This document shows, piece after piece, positions 7,611-16,291 of a DNA stretch of 55,247 nt. The translations under genes and the position numbers were made by a program. The first letter of the stretch is position 1; every line of letters starts with the position of its first letter. The notes under the pieces were generated by a model. The model had not been told where the DNA came from, searched no databases, and saw nothing but the letters and a program-made list of their open reading frames with translations. Origin of the DNA: an archaeon (GTDB taxonomy: Archaea > Nanobdellota > Nanobdellia > Pacearchaeales > UBA284); assembly GCA_030612665.1 (NCBI GenBank), contig JAUWNL010000003.1:1-55247 (forward strand), in the 5' to 3' direction.

Positions 7611-8219
7611 ATGAGTGACAGAAGAAAGGTAAAAAAGGTTATAAAAAAAACATGGAATTTTCTATGGAAGAGCAATAGTATTTGGAGTTGGTTAATTGAC
7701 CTGGTACTTATATTTTTAATTGTTAAGTTTATCTTTTTTCCATTATTTGGATTGATTTTCGCTACTTCCTTACCTTTTGTCATAGTTGAGAGTGATAGTA
7801 TGCATCATCACGGAAATTTTGATGAATGGTATAATCAATTTGGTTCTTGGTATGAAAATAATGGCCTTACAAAACAAGAAATTATTGAATGGCCTTATGG
7901 AAATGGACTTGATAAAGGAGACATAATAATTGTTCTGGGAAAAGAACCAGGAGAGTATGAGGTGGGAGATATAATTATCTTTAAGACGAAAGTTCAAACT
8001 ACTCCCATCATTCACAGGCTTGTTGATGTTGAACAAGAAGAAAATGAATTTATTTTTTCAACAAAAGGCGACAATAATCAAAGACAGTTAGTTTATTTTG
8101 GATTTAACATTGAAAAAGACATTAAACAAGAAAATGTTCTTGGCAGAGCTGGTTTAAGAATTCCATATCTTGGATGGGTTAAACTAGTTTTTGTGGAATT
8201 GTTTAAAGGATTCTCTTAA
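7611..8219 (+). CDS. Signal peptidase I (Sec11 type)
   Basis: A 202-residue membrane-anchored peptidase that removes Sec signal peptides outside the membrane. An N-terminal helix (about residues 26-50) is followed by VIVESDSM with catalytic Ser63, then IIHRLVDV with His135 in place of the bacterial Lys (the archaeal/ER Sec11 arrangement), and TKGDNN with Asp154. Between the Ser and His boxes lies an insertion of about 35 residues that is rich in Trp, Tyr and Asn (FDEWYNQFGSWYENNG). Typical Sec11 proteins are shorter there, and its role is unknown. It is transcribed alone, divergent from the pilin-like pair. Confidence 0.9.
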   Translation: MSDRRKVKKVIKKTWNFLWKSNSIWSWLIDLVLIFLIVKFIFFPLFGLIFATSLPFVIVESDSMHHHGNFDEWYNQFGSWYENNGLTKQEIIEWPYGNGLDKGDIIIVLGKEPGEYEVGDIIIFKTKVQTTPIIHRLVDVEQEENEFIFSTKGDNNQRQLVYFGFNIEKDIKQENVLGRAGLRIPYLGWVKLVFVELFKGFS

Positions 8220-8381
8220 ATTCTTTCTAATTTAATAATATTTTTTCTTATATCTTCTTATATATTTTCAAAAAACACAAACTATTTAAACGACTAAAAG
8301 TTACAACAACCTAATTTATAATCATTAAAAAAGAGCTAGAAAATAATAATCTAAAAAATACTAAAGCATTAAAAAAGAAAA

Positions 8382-8690
8382 ATGAAATTTTGTCCTAAAT
8401 GTGGTTCGATTCTCATTCAAAAGAAAAAGAGATTTGCATGTCCAAAGTGTGGTTATGTATCTAAAGACAAAATCAAGCTAATGAGTTCTGAAAAAATAGT
8501 GAGCAATAGTAAGATAGCAGTGCTTCATGAAAAAGATTCAAATGTTTGGCCAATAGTTTCAGTAACATGTTCAAAATGCGGCAATGATCAAGCTTTTTTC
8601 TGGACTGCCCAGATGAGGGCAGCAGATGAAGCAGAAACAAGATTCTTTCGCTGCACCAAATGTAAACATACCTGGCGAGAATACTCTTAA
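8382..8690 (+). CDS. tfs: Transcription elongation factor TFS
   Basis: A 102-residue relative of TFIIS/RPB9 that rescues stalled RNA polymerase by stimulating transcript cleavage. It has two zinc ribbons: Cys4, 7, 20 and 23 (CPKCG...CPKCGY) and Cys63, 66, 91 and 94 (CSKCG...CTKCKHTW). The catalytic acidic pair Asp82-Glu83 sits in RAADEAETRFF at the tip of the second ribbon, so the protein should be active. The length is normal. A TATA-like CTATTTAAACG lies about 95 bases upstream. It is single, between signal peptidase and tRNA-Lys. Confidence 0.95.
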   Translation: MKFCPKCGSILIQKKKRFACPKCGYVSKDKIKLMSSEKIVSNSKIAVLHEKDSNVWPIVSVTCSKCGNDQAFFWTAQMRAADEAETRFFRCTKCKHTWREYS

Positions 8691-8772
8691 CAATACTTTT
8701 GATTTTTTTTGATTAATTGGATTAATTGGGAAATGCAAAGTTTATAAATTAGTTTTCTTTTTCAATTCCATT

Positions 8773-8844
8773 GGGCCCGTAGCTCAATGGTAGAGCACTT
8801 GGCTCTTAACCAAGGTGTTGCGGGTTCGAAACCCGTCGGGCCCA
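8773..8844 (+). tRNA. tRNA-Lys (CUU)
   Basis: A 72-nt cloverleaf with GGGCCCG/CGGGCCC acceptor strands, anticodon stem CTTGG/CCAAG with loop CTCTTAA (CUU), and T arm GCGGG TTCGAAA CCCGT. There is no intron, and CCA is not encoded. The ORF-track entry starting at 8787 begins inside this tRNA. Confidence 0.96.
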
Positions 8845-8882
8845 TTCCTTATTTTATTCCATTCCTTATCCCATATTTCAAA

Positions 8883-9236
8883 ATGAATGAAGAAAAAAGA
8901 AATAAAATTCTCAATTTAATTGATAAAGCTAGAAAAGAACACGCATTAATTATTGTCGAAGGTAAAAAAGACGAAGCAGCTTTAAAAAAACTTGATCTGA
9001 TTAATATCTTCATTCTCAAGAAAGGAAATCTTCCAGATGCAATTGAGAACATAATTAATAAAAAAATAAAGAAGTGTGTTATTCTTACTGATTTTGATTG
9101 TGAAGGCAGAAAACTCTATATGATCCTTAAACGAGAACTTGTAAAAAATGGTATCAGAATCGATGATAAACTAAGAATAATTTTAATGAAAGAAAAATTA
9201 AGTCATATTGAAGGAATTGATACCTTCTTATCTTAA
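8883..9236 (+). CDS. Small Toprim-domain protein
   Basis: A 117-residue protein made almost entirely of a Toprim fold: ALIIVEGKKDEAAL with the catalytic-type Glu26, and ILTDFDCEGRKL with the DxD pair Asp70 and Asp72. Toprim domains bind Mg2+ and act in topoisomerases, primases and RNase M5. This stand-alone archaeal group (related to UPF0292 and RNase M5) has no proven role. I start at MNEEKRNKIL because the longer ORF runs back through tRNA-Lys. The gene lies 38 bases after that tRNA, and its stop abuts the convergent CBS gene with no gap. Confidence 0.82.
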   Translation: MNEEKRNKILNLIDKARKEHALIIVEGKKDEAALKKLDLINIFILKKGNLPDAIENIINKKIKKCVILTDFDCEGRKLYMILKRELVKNGIRIDDKLRIILMKEKLSHIEGIDTFLS

Positions 9237-9803
9237 TTAATATTTCAAGTTTTCTTTACAATTCTCACATACAAACATATCTCTAAATTTATATAACAAG
9301 TCAAAAGCCCCACACTCATCACAAGCACCTTCCCTCATCCATTTTTCTCCACCAGTCCCTCTTATCCTTTTCCATTTCTGCTCTTCTTCTTTAATCTGCC
9401 AATGCTCTAACGCAATGTCAAGCAAGGTTGGTTGAATCTTTAATATGTCTTTTAATGTAACCATTCCAATAACTTTTCCATCAACAAGAACAGGCAACCA
9501 TCTAGCTTTGCTCTTTTTCATCTTGAGCATGGCTTGATATATATCTTTTGAAGGAGGTATAGTTGCTGGTTTTTTTGTCATTACGTTACTAGCTGTAGTC
9601 TTCTCTAAATCTTTTTTCTTGACTAACGCTCGAAGAATGTCCTTTTCAGTGATCAAGCCAACAAAATGTTGATTTTCTTTGACAATAAGCGATCCAACTT
9701 TATGATTAACCATTTCCCTAGAACACTTAGAAAGATTATGGATAGGTTTGACTGAGATAAAATTCCTGGTCATAATATCTCCAACTTTAATTCCAGTTTT
9801 CAT
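9237..9803 (-). CDS. CBS-pair protein with C-terminal zinc ribbon
   Basis: A 188-residue protein with two CBS repeats: VGDIMTRNFISVKPIHNLSKC...LITEKDILRAL and ASNVMTKKPATIPPSKDIYQA...GMVTLKDILK. The CBS pair usually binds adenosine nucleotides and acts as an energy sensor. The last 30 residues form a zinc ribbon (CDECGAFDLLYKFRDMFVCENC), a combination seen in archaeal regulators. The stop codon touches the Toprim gene stop end to end. The ligand and partner are not known. Confidence 0.85.
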   Translation of the reverse strand: MKTGIKVGDIMTRNFISVKPIHNLSKCSREMVNHKVGSLIVKENQHFVGLITEKDILRALVKKKDLEKTTASNVMTKKPATIPPSKDIYQAMLKMKKSKARWLPVLVDGKVIGMVTLKDILKIQPTLLDIALEHWQIKEEEQKWKRIRGTGGEKWMREGACDECGAFDLLYKFRDMFVCENCKENLKY

Positions 9804-9832
9804 TTCCTTAGCCTCAATCTTGATAAATGCAA

Positions 9833-9846
9833 GAAATATTTAAACT
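9833..9846 (-). promoter_or_regulatory. TATA box of the CBS gene
   Basis: On the minus strand AGTTTAAATATTTC is a strong archaeal TATA box about 30-40 bases before the CBS start codon, which suggests a leaderless transcript. Confidence 0.55.
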
Positions 9847-10024
9847 TTGTCATTTCAGGCCTTTTAATCTATTTATTTTGATGTAGTTACAATCTAGATT
9901 ATTCTTTAGAAAGCTTTTTAAATATCCAAATATGATTTGATATACATAATATAGATAATATACACCATATCCATAATATCTATAGAATATACATCCGGCG
10001 AGGGAAATAAATAAACAAATAAAT

Positions 10025-11677
10025 ATGGCACAAGACAAACAACCCATTTTCATACTTCCTGAAAATGTTCAGAGAATGATGGGCAAAGATGCTCAGAGAA
10101 ATAATATTCTTGCAGCAAGAATTGTAGCTGAAACTGTCAAAACCACTCTTGGTCCTAAAGGGATGGACAAGATGTTAGTTGATTCTATGAATGATATTAC
10201 TGTCACAAATGACGGTGTCACAATACTCAATGAAATAGAAATTGAACATCCAGCAGCAAAGATGATAGTTGAAATTGCCAAGACTCAAGAAGATGAAGTG
10301 GGAGATGGAACAACTACAGCAGTTATTTTTGCAGGCAAGCTGCTTGAAAATGCTGAAAAACTTCTTGATGAGAAGATTCATCCAACTGTCATAGCCCGTG
10401 GTTATAGACTTGCTTCTGAAGAAGCCCAGAAAATATCAAAAGAATTAGCAATTAGAATTACCCCAGAACAAAAAGATCTCCTTAAGCAAATAGTAATAAC
10501 TGCAATGACTGGAAAAGGTGCAGAAGCAGCAAAAGAAAAATTGAGTGAGATTATAGTTAATGCAGTCAGGCAGGTTTTAAAATCAGGCCCAGAAGGAATA
10601 AAAGTTGACAGAGCTAGCATAAAATTAGAAAAAAAGAAAGGAGAGGGAATTGAAGATACTCAACTTATATCTGGAATAGTTCTTAACAAAGAACGTGTTA
10701 ATTCAGATATGCCAGAACAAGTTATTAATGCTAAAATTGCATTACTTGATACAGCTCTAGAACTAAAGAATCCTGAAACAGATACAAAAATCCAAATCAC
10801 AAGCCCAGAACAAATTCAGGCTTTCATAGATCAAGAAGATAAAGCACTTAGGGATATGGTTGATAAAATCAAGAAAGCTGGAGCAACAGTTGTATTATGC
10901 CAAAAAGGAATTGATGATGTTGCCCAATATTATTTTGCCAAGGAAAAAATCTTTGCAGTAAGAAGAGTAAATAAAAGTGATATGGAACTTCTGGTCAAAG
11001 CCACAGGTGGAAAAATAGTCTCAAATTTAAATGAACTCAAACCTGAAGAGCTTGGTTATGCCTCCAAAGTCGAAGAAAAAACAGAATCTGAGGATGAAGG
11101 GATGATTTATGTAACAGGATGTAAAAATCCAAAGGCTCTCACAATTCTTATAAGAGGAGGAACAGAACATGTTATCGACGAGCTTGAAAGAGCTATTAAA
11201 GATGGTATTGGTGACGTGAGTATTGCCCTTGAAAAAGGATTTGTTGTTGCAGGTGGAGGGGCTTTTGAAATGGAATTAGCCAAACGTTTAAAAAAATTCT
11301 CTCATAGTATAAAGGGTAGAGAACAACTTGCTATAAATCTTTTTGCAGAATCACTCGAAGTTATTCCAAGAACCTTAGCAGAAAATTCTGGACTTGATCC
11401 AATTGATATTCTTACTGAACTCAAGGCACATCATGATAAAGATGAAAAAACAATAGGCTTAGACCTTAGCACCTCATCATTATCAACTTCAAAAGGGGGA
11501 GAAATTTGTAATACCCTTGAAAGAGGAATTATTGAGCCACTTGAAATAAAAGTTCAGGCAATCAAAAGCGCAAGTGAAGTTACAATGATGATTCTAAGAA
11601 TCGATGATGTCATAGCAAGCGGCAAAGGACCACAAGGCCCATCACAAGGCATGCCTCCTGGAATGTCTCCGTACTAA
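10025..11677 (+). CDS. thsA: Thermosome subunit (group II chaperonin)
   Basis: A 550-residue ATP-driven folding chaperonin subunit that forms a double ring in the cytoplasm with a built-in lid. N-terminal equatorial motifs are [32 protein letters not shown] and GDGTTTAV; the apical part follows, then the second equatorial half with [12 protein letters not shown]. The C-terminus ends in a Gly/Pro/Met tail ([11 protein letters not shown]) that lines the chamber. Only one subunit gene is in the window. A TATA-like CTTTTTAAATAT at about 9914-9925 would leave a leader near 80-90 bases. The AT-rich leader has several ATATAC/ATAATAT repeats. Confidence 0.96.
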   Translation: MAQDKQPIFILPENVQRMMGKDAQRNNILAARIVAETVKTTLGPKGMDKMLVDSMNDITVTNDGVTILNEIEIEHPAAKMIVEIAKTQEDEVGDGTTTAVIFAGKLLENAEKLLDEKIHPTVIARGYRLASEEAQKISKELAIRITPEQKDLLKQIVITAMTGKGAEAAKEKLSEIIVNAVRQVLKSGPEGIKVDRASIKLEKKKGEGIEDTQLISGIVLNKERVNSDMPEQVINAKIALLDTALELKNPETDTKIQITSPEQIQAFIDQEDKALRDMVDKIKKAGATVVLCQKGIDDVAQYYFAKEKIFAVRRVNKSDMELLVKATGGKIVSNLNELKPEELGYASKVEEKTESEDEGMIYVTGCKNPKALTILIRGGTEHVIDELERAIKDGIGDVSIALEKGFVVAGGGAFEMELAKRLKKFSHSIKGREQLAINLFAESLEVIPRTLAENSGLDPIDILTELKAHHDKDEKTIGLDLSTSSLSTSKGGEICNTLERGIIEPLEIKVQAIKSASEVTMMILRIDDVIASGKGPQGPSQGMPPGMSPY

Positions 11678-11697
11678 ATATAAATACTCAACCCAAA

Positions 11698-12114
11698 ATG
11701 GCAATAACAGTAGATAGTGGATGGATGAGAATTATTCCAGAAAAGATGTATAAAGAGCTTTTTTCTAAATATTCTAAACTTGAAAAAGATAAAGGTAGCA
11801 TTTATGTTAAAAACAATAAGACTGGAGAAGAATACTCTATTGAAATGTCTCATGAGGAATTTCATCAACATGAACTAAAGATGATGCAATGGTATCATGA
11901 TATGTTTCCCATTATTAAAAAAGAATTTAGTGAAGCAGGACTCATTTTTCATCCAAAACCAAATAATAGAACCTCTGAAGCATCATACTTTAAGGAAAAA
12001 TGGGGAGAATTTGTTATATGCTTGAGAAATGCTACAAAAGAAAAAAGAAAAAAAATTGATGGATTGGCCAAAAAACTTGAAGAAAAACATGATATCAAGA
12101 TAGACATTACTTAA
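11698..12114 (+). CDS. Hypothetical protein downstream of the thermosome
   Basis: A 138-residue soluble protein I cannot assign. It lies 20 bases after the thermosome stop in the same direction and is probably co-transcribed. It is mostly helical and charged, with a His-rich patch (MSHEEFHQHELKMMQWYHDMF) that could bind a metal, and a basic C-terminal helix. There are no membrane segments and one cysteine. The pairing suggests a role related to protein quality, but nothing in the sequence proves it. Confidence 0.6.
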   Translation: MAITVDSGWMRIIPEKMYKELFSKYSKLEKDKGSIYVKNNKTGEEYSIEMSHEEFHQHELKMMQWYHDMFPIIKKEFSEAGLIFHPKPNNRTSEASYFKEKWGEFVICLRNATKEKRKKIDGLAKKLEEKHDIKIDIT

Positions 12115-12154
12115 ATACTAAACTTTAAATATTTCCTTCTTTTCATTTTTTCAT

Positions 12155-12225
12155 GCGCTAGTAGTCTAGTGGTAAGACGCGACGTTGCCAACGTTGTGAC
12201 CTGGGTTCGAATCCCGGCTGGCGCA
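12155..12225 (+). tRNA. tRNA-Gly (GCC)
   Basis: A 71-nt cloverleaf with GCGCTAG/CTGGCGC acceptor strands, an anticodon loop TTGCCAA (GCC) on a CGACG/CGTTG stem with one T-G pair, and the T loop TTCGAAT. There is no intron and no encoded CCA. Confidence 0.95.
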
Positions 12226-12237
12226 TTGCATTAAAAA

Positions 12238-12996
12238 ATGTATGAAATGTTTAAATTTAAGAAAGGAAACCCAGAGAATTTGAAAGGAAAATTCTCTATA
12301 TTTTTTAGAGAGATAAGTAGAGATAAACTTTTTGCTATAATTGGTTCTACTGAAGACTCAGACCTTTCTAAATTTTTATCTAAATATACATATTTTGAAC
12401 CATCACAGGAGCCTATTACAGAAGATGAAAAAATTAAAGGATATATTGTTTATTCTAAAATACCAATCCAGATGAAAGATGAGCAAGAATTAGAAGAATT
12501 TGAAGATATAGAAAGAATCTATTTAGGGGAATTATTCTTAGAAGATGCAAGCAATATATCAGAAATATTAAAATCTGCATTTATGGTTTATTATTCTCAT
12601 TATTATTCTCAGATTAGAGGCAATAATTCTAAAATCCAGAAATTTATTAGAGATATAAAATACACGGGAAATTTCTATACAGATTTTGAACCTGATAAAT
12701 TAAAGAAAAACATGCGATCAAAACTTTCACATATCTTAGATTCTATTCAGTTTAATAGAGGAAGGGATTTAGAAAAAGGATTATTTGACCTCAAAATGTT
12801 CTTGAGAGAATTTCCAAATCAAGAAATTGTAACGAAGATGATAAAAGTGGCTAAAAGCAGCAGTGTGAAAAAACTTGATTTCCTCGATCTTTTGATAAAT
12901 GAAATAGCTGCTATTCGTGGTGAAAATTATGAGGAAGCAGGAGAAATAAAGAAAAAGATAAAAAAACTTGAGAGAAAGATTTCAAAAGATATTTAA
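12238..12996 (+). CDS. Hypothetical protein with a UVR-like C-terminal helix pair
   Basis: A 252-residue soluble protein of unknown function beginning 12 bases after tRNA-Gly. The first two thirds are mixed alpha/beta with many acidic residues. The last 35 residues (LLINEIAAIRGENYEEAGEI then KKKIKKLERKI) resemble the UVR motif of UvrB/UvrC and some chaperone adaptors, a helical hairpin that mediates protein contacts. No catalytic motif is visible. The match is by eye and short, so the adaptor idea is weak. The first two ATGs lie nine bases apart. Confidence 0.55.
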   Translation: MYEMFKFKKGNPENLKGKFSIFFREISRDKLFAIIGSTEDSDLSKFLSKYTYFEPSQEPITEDEKIKGYIVYSKIPIQMKDEQELEEFEDIERIYLGELFLEDASNISEILKSAFMVYYSHYYSQIRGNNSKIQKFIRDIKYTGNFYTDFEPDKLKKNMRSKLSHILDSIQFNRGRDLEKGLFDLKMFLREFPNQEIVTKMIKVAKSSSVKKLDFLDLLINEIAAIRGENYEEAGEIKKKIKKLERKISKDI

Positions 12997-13039
12997 ATTA
13001 AATCTGACTTGGTTATTTATAAATATATAAAGAGAAAAA

Positions 13040-13540
13040 ATGGCAGAAGAAGATAAGATTTATGAAACAAAACTTAAGCATGCGGGATTATTTGATTTCA
13101 AAGAATTATATAAATTCTTCTATGAGTGGTTCACTTCTTATCAATATGTTGTTGCTGAAAAGAAATATGAAGAAAAAATTGTTCCAGAAGGAAAGGATAT
13201 TGAAGTAGAATGGGAATGTCTAAGAAAGATTAGTGATTATTTCAGGTTTAAGGTTAAAATCACTTTCAGAATCACTGGAATGGTTTCAGTTGAAGTTCAA
13301 AAAGGCAATGTGAAGATTAAACTTAATAAAGCGCAAGTTGAAGTTAAAGCTGCAGGTTATCTTGAAAAAGATTATGAAAATAGATGGGAAAGAACTCCTG
13401 TTGCTAAGATTATGAGGGGAATCTATGATAAATATATTATCAGGAGCAGAATCGAGCAATACGAAGATAAACTTGCCACAGAAGTTGATGAAGCAATAGC
13501 CCAAGTCAAAGCTTTCTTAGCTCTTGAATCTAGAAGATAA
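13040..13540 (+). CDS. Conserved-looking hypothetical protein
   Basis: A 166-residue protein with no signal peptide or membrane helix. It starts with aromatic helices (LFDFKELYKFFYEWFTSYQY), followed by a strongly alternating beta segment (FRFKVKITFRITGMVSVEVQ, then KGNVKIKLNKAQVEVKAAG) and a charged C-terminal helix. The amphipathic strands suggest a beta-sheet that could sit at a membrane or assemble with itself. I do not recognise the family. A TATA-like TATTTATAAATA lies about 25 bases upstream, so it has its own promoter. Confidence 0.6.
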   Translation: MAEEDKIYETKLKHAGLFDFKELYKFFYEWFTSYQYVVAEKKYEEKIVPEGKDIEVEWECLRKISDYFRFKVKITFRITGMVSVEVQKGNVKIKLNKAQVEVKAAGYLEKDYENRWERTPVAKIMRGIYDKYIIRSRIEQYEDKLATEVDEAIAQVKAFLALESRR

Positions 13541-13553
13541 ACATTTTATTTTG

Positions 13554-14180
13554 TTAGAATTTATTTCTAAGATGTAATACAGTTTTTTCAAGGGTTTTTT
13601 CATCACGATATTTTTTCCAATTCCAATTAGAAGATTTTGTGTGAGAAGCCACCATTTTTCTAAAATATTGTAGAGGCCGGTGAAAATTTTGCTCTGATAA
13701 CAGCTGAGTTCCTTCTAGATTTTCAACATATAAATAAGATCTATTTGTCTCACATAATTCTCTTGCTTTTTCAAAACCTTCAACTCTTTCAACTCGATAG
13801 AAATGTCCCTTATTTCCTAATCTCCCCATCATATCTATTGCCCAATCATTAGTTATATCTATTCCTGGAACGACATGTAAATGAGCATGATCAATTGATT
13901 TTCCTGATTCAGTCTCTCCTAATCTTGGTCCATGTTCAAATATTAAAGAAGGTTTTTTATATGCCTCAGATATCACTTTTTTTACATCATTTATCAATTC
14001 ATTCATTTCACTACGATCTTTTGGAGGTATCATTCCGAATCCAAGATAATGTTCTTTGGACACAATTAATAAATATCCTTCAATTCCTAGGGATCCTAAA
14101 GTTGGAATAACAAAGAAATTTGGAGTTTCACAAAGTAATCTTTCTTCATATAGCGCAGCTCCGAGTTCACAACAGGTCAT
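13554..14180 (-). CDS. HIT-family (histidine triad) protein
   Basis: A 208-residue nucleotide-binding protein. The triad SIDHAHLHVVP (His98, His100, His102) is intact; the central His forms the nucleotidyl intermediate when HIT enzymes hydrolyse or transfer nucleoside monophosphates. The upstream part (GYLLIVSKEHYLGFGMIP) matches the HIT fold. A C-terminal extension of about 95 residues (LEGTQLLSEQNFHRPLQYFR) is longer than in small Hint proteins and may fix substrate choice. The substrate is unknown. It converges with the previous gene, 13 bases apart. Confidence 0.85.
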   Translation of the reverse strand: MTCCELGAALYEERLLCETPNFFVIPTLGSLGIEGYLLIVSKEHYLGFGMIPPKDRSEMNELINDVKKVISEAYKKPSLIFEHGPRLGETESGKSIDHAHLHVVPGIDITNDWAIDMMGRLGNKGHFYRVERVEGFEKARELCETNRSYLYVENLEGTQLLSEQNFHRPLQYFRKMVASHTKSSNWNWKKYRDEKTLEKTVLHLRNKF

Positions 14181-14227
14181 CAGAAAGAGATATAAACATC
14201 ATTTAAAAAATTTATGCAATTAAGAAA

Positions 14228-14932
14228 TTAATAAGTCTCGAATCTGATTTCTACTTTTTCAAAATAAGGATTAAGAATTTTCTTGAATTCTTCAAGCTGT
14301 TCTTTCTTGAAAGTCTCTTTCTTGTTATATCTTTTATCAAGACAATCCTTAGCGCGGAATTGTTGAATATAGAAAGATTTAGCTCCTTTCAATTCTTTTC
14401 CAATTTCAATTAAATTTTCTTTTGTTATTAATCCTGGGACAACCGTAGTTCTAAATTCATGCTCTGGGAATTTTTTTATTATCTCGATACTTTCTTTTAT
14501 ATTATTAATATTAATCTTTTCCCTAATTACATTATCATATTGCTCTAGCGAAGCTTTAATATCCATAGCAATATAATCAATAAGATTTTTTTTGATTAAT
14601 TCTTGCAACATCCCAGGATTTGTTCCATTTGTGTCAAGCTTGATTTTATAACCAATTTCTTTTATTTTCATTAGAAATTCTGGAAGTTCTGGACTTAATG
14701 TTGGCTCACCGCCAGTAATACAGACTCCATCAAGAAAATCTTTTCTTTCATACAAAAAAGATATTATCTCTTGTTCTGTATAAGTCTTTAATTTTTTTGC
14801 TTCTTCTGGCAAAACTAGCGAAGGGTTATGACAATAAGGACATTTAAAGTTACAACCAAAAAGAAAGATAGTTGCAGCTATCTTACCTGGATAATCCAAA
14901 AGAGTCATTTCCTGAAGTCCTTTAATTAACAT
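14228..14932 (-). CDS. nrdG: Anaerobic ribonucleotide reductase activating enzyme (radical SAM)
   Basis: A 234-residue radical SAM enzyme that makes the glycyl radical on NrdD. The start GLQEMTLLDYPGKIAATIFL is typical of the archaeal NrdG group. The cluster-binding CNFKCPYC (Cys27, 31, 34) and the SAM-binding GVCITGGEP are intact. The length is longer than E. coli NrdG (154 residues) and fits the NrdG2-type group found in archaea. Its target NrdD lies about 1.4 kb upstream on the same strand, separated by a secreted protein and a small membrane protein. It needs anaerobic conditions. Confidence 0.9.
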   Translation of the reverse strand: MLIKGLQEMTLLDYPGKIAATIFLFGCNFKCPYCHNPSLVLPEEAKKLKTYTEQEIISFLYERKDFLDGVCITGGEPTLSPELPEFLMKIKEIGYKIKLDTNGTNPGMLQELIKKNLIDYIAMDIKASLEQYDNVIREKININNIKESIEIIKKFPEHEFRTTVVPGLITKENLIEIGKELKGAKSFYIQQFRAKDCLDKRYNKKETFKKEQLEEFKKILNPYFEKVEIRFETY

Positions 14933-15018
14933 TTTTTATTTCTCCTTTCCTTTTTCTTCCCCTTATTCTTAGCCTGCTTTTTATAAACAATCCTAATGAT
15001 AGAAATATTTAAACATTT

Positions 15019-15819
15019 TTATTCTACAGGAACTACGCTTCTTTCTGGAGGATTTCCTTTGTAAAGCATTGATTTTTCTCTTATCAAAGTTATTTTTATC
15101 TCCTCATTTCTTTCATCTAATGGAATAAAAAAATAATATCCTACAGGATCTATATCAATCCATCCTTTCTCAGTTTCTATACAGATCCAAACATGATCTC
15201 CTATTTCTTTTTCATTTTCTATGATTTTTCCAAATTTCATGTAACAAGGGATTCCATAATAATTCAATAATGCAAAATAAGCTGGAGCAAGGTCATTGCA
15301 ATCTCCCTCAGAATCATTAATAAGATTTTCTATACCTGAAGAGCCAAGAGTTATTTTTCCCCTGTGGATTTTATTTGAAATATGCGAGTACATTCTTTCT
15401 AATTTCTCTGAAACTTGCAAATTTTCATGGGAATATTCTTCATTTAATTTAATCAATAATTCTTTAAGGGGTTTATGATGTTCATCTAACTTATCTAAAG
15501 GAATTTCATCAATTTTTTTGATAATTTGCATATTCCATATTGTATTAAGCAAGGTAAAGCCCTGAGATCCAGCTGCTTCATACTTTGTTAATGGTCTAAA
15601 TTTAAGTTGGCGCTCTCGTTTATCTACTGATTGCAAAAAATCTATTTCTTCTCTGGAGAAATCTTTATTTGTCAAATTTAGATAATTCTCATTTATTCCA
15701 CCATAATGCTCATTAAATCTTTTTGTTTTAGAATTATAGATTCTATGTCCAGAATCATTTGGAGGACAAGAAAGACCAAGTAATAATATTAATGGAATTA
15801 AGAAATTTTTAAAACCCAT
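15019..15819 (-). CDS. Secreted transglutaminase-like cysteine peptidase, possible lipoprotein
   Basis: A 266-residue protein exported by an N-terminal signal (MGFKNFLIPLILLLGLSC). Cys18 could be lipidated, although the site GLSC is an imperfect lipobox. The C-terminal half is a transglutaminase-like domain with a full Cys-His-Asp triad: EGDCNDLAPAYFALL (Cys174), GDHVWICIE (His209) and WIDIDPV (Asp222 or Asp224). Members usually act as peptidases or amidases on surface or cell-envelope substrates. It sits between nrdG and nrdD without obvious functional connection. The substrate is unknown. Confidence 0.8.
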   Translation of the reverse strand: MGFKNFLIPLILLLGLSCPPNDSGHRIYNSKTKRFNEHYGGINENYLNLTNKDFSREEIDFLQSVDKRERQLKFRPLTKYEAAGSQGFTLLNTIWNMQIIKKIDEIPLDKLDEHHKPLKELLIKLNEEYSHENLQVSEKLERMYSHISNKIHRGKITLGSSGIENLINDSEGDCNDLAPAYFALLNYYGIPCYMKFGKIIENEKEIGDHVWICIETEKGWIDIDPVGYYFFIPLDERNEEIKITLIREKSMLYKGNPPERSVVPVE

Positions 15820-15871
15820 ATTTAATCATACAGATTTCTTTTTTTAAGTTTTTATATGATAAAATATATTC

Positions 15872-15961
15872 TTATTCTTCTAGTTCAACAGTTATTGGCT
15901 CTGCATTCTTTATGTATTCTGGTTCAGGAACTTTATTTCCAACATCCTTGCATGTATGCAT
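15872..15961 (-). CDS. Short ORF or gene remnant (29 codons)
   Basis: The 195-base gap between the transglutaminase-like gene and the DUF5652 gene holds one short minus-strand ORF starting MHTCKDVGNKVPEPEYIKNA and ending in ELEE. The composition is protein-like. The same DNA also has an overlapping 20-codon ORF in another frame. It may be a microprotein or the 3' tail of a decayed gene. No family is recognised. Confidence 0.25.
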   Translation of the reverse strand: MHTCKDVGNKVPEPEYIKNAEPITVELEE

Positions 15962-16014
15962 CAAGATAACATTTCAAAGATGTTGCCCTTACCATCTTAT
16001 GATTATCTTTTCTA

Positions 16015-16245
16015 TTATCTTTTCTTTTTCTTCTTTTTACTTCCACATTTTGAGAAGATAAAGATATAAAGAATTTCAAGGATTGCAAGAGTGTTTACAA
16101 CAAGCAAGACAATAAACCAGACAATGTGTTTTCTCCTTGCTGCTTTCCACAATGCTACTCCTTTCCATGGAGCAGTCCATATAGTAACTAGAAGAATGAA
16201 CCACACCCCCCATGACGCAACAATCTGGTTAATTTGTTCTAACAT
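16015..16245 (-). CDS. Small membrane protein, DUF5652-like
   Basis: A 76-residue protein with two membrane helices. The sequence TAPWKGVALWKAARRKHIVW followed by FIVLLVVNTLAILEILYIFIF matches my memory of the DUF5652 pattern, which is common in DPANN archaea and CPR bacteria. It ends in a short poly-lysine tail (CGSKKKKKKR). Function is unknown. It lies 46 bases downstream of nrdD on the same strand and may share its transcript. The family name is from memory and would need a profile search. Confidence 0.75.
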   Translation of the reverse strand: MLEQINQIVASWGVWFILLVTIWTAPWKGVALWKAARRKHIVWFIVLLVVNTLAILEILYIFIFSKCGSKKKKKKR

Positions 16246-16291
16246 TTTCTGTTCTTTTTTCTCTCTTTTTTATTTTACTTTCTATTTTTAT

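Noticed and set aside
8787-8882. N-terminal part of the Toprim ORF as listed
   Set aside because: These codons run through tRNA-Lys; the true start is the ATG at 8883.
9930-9995. AT-rich repeats before the thermosome as an origin or operator
   Set aside because: ATATAC/ATAATAT copies are irregular and expected in such AT-rich DNA; no flanking origin genes.
14228-14932. Radical SAM gene as partner of the MEMO1 protein (AmmeMemoRadiSam)
   Set aside because: Its N-terminus GLQEMTLLDYPGK and placement with nrdD fit NrdG; it is 13 kb from the MEMO1 gene.
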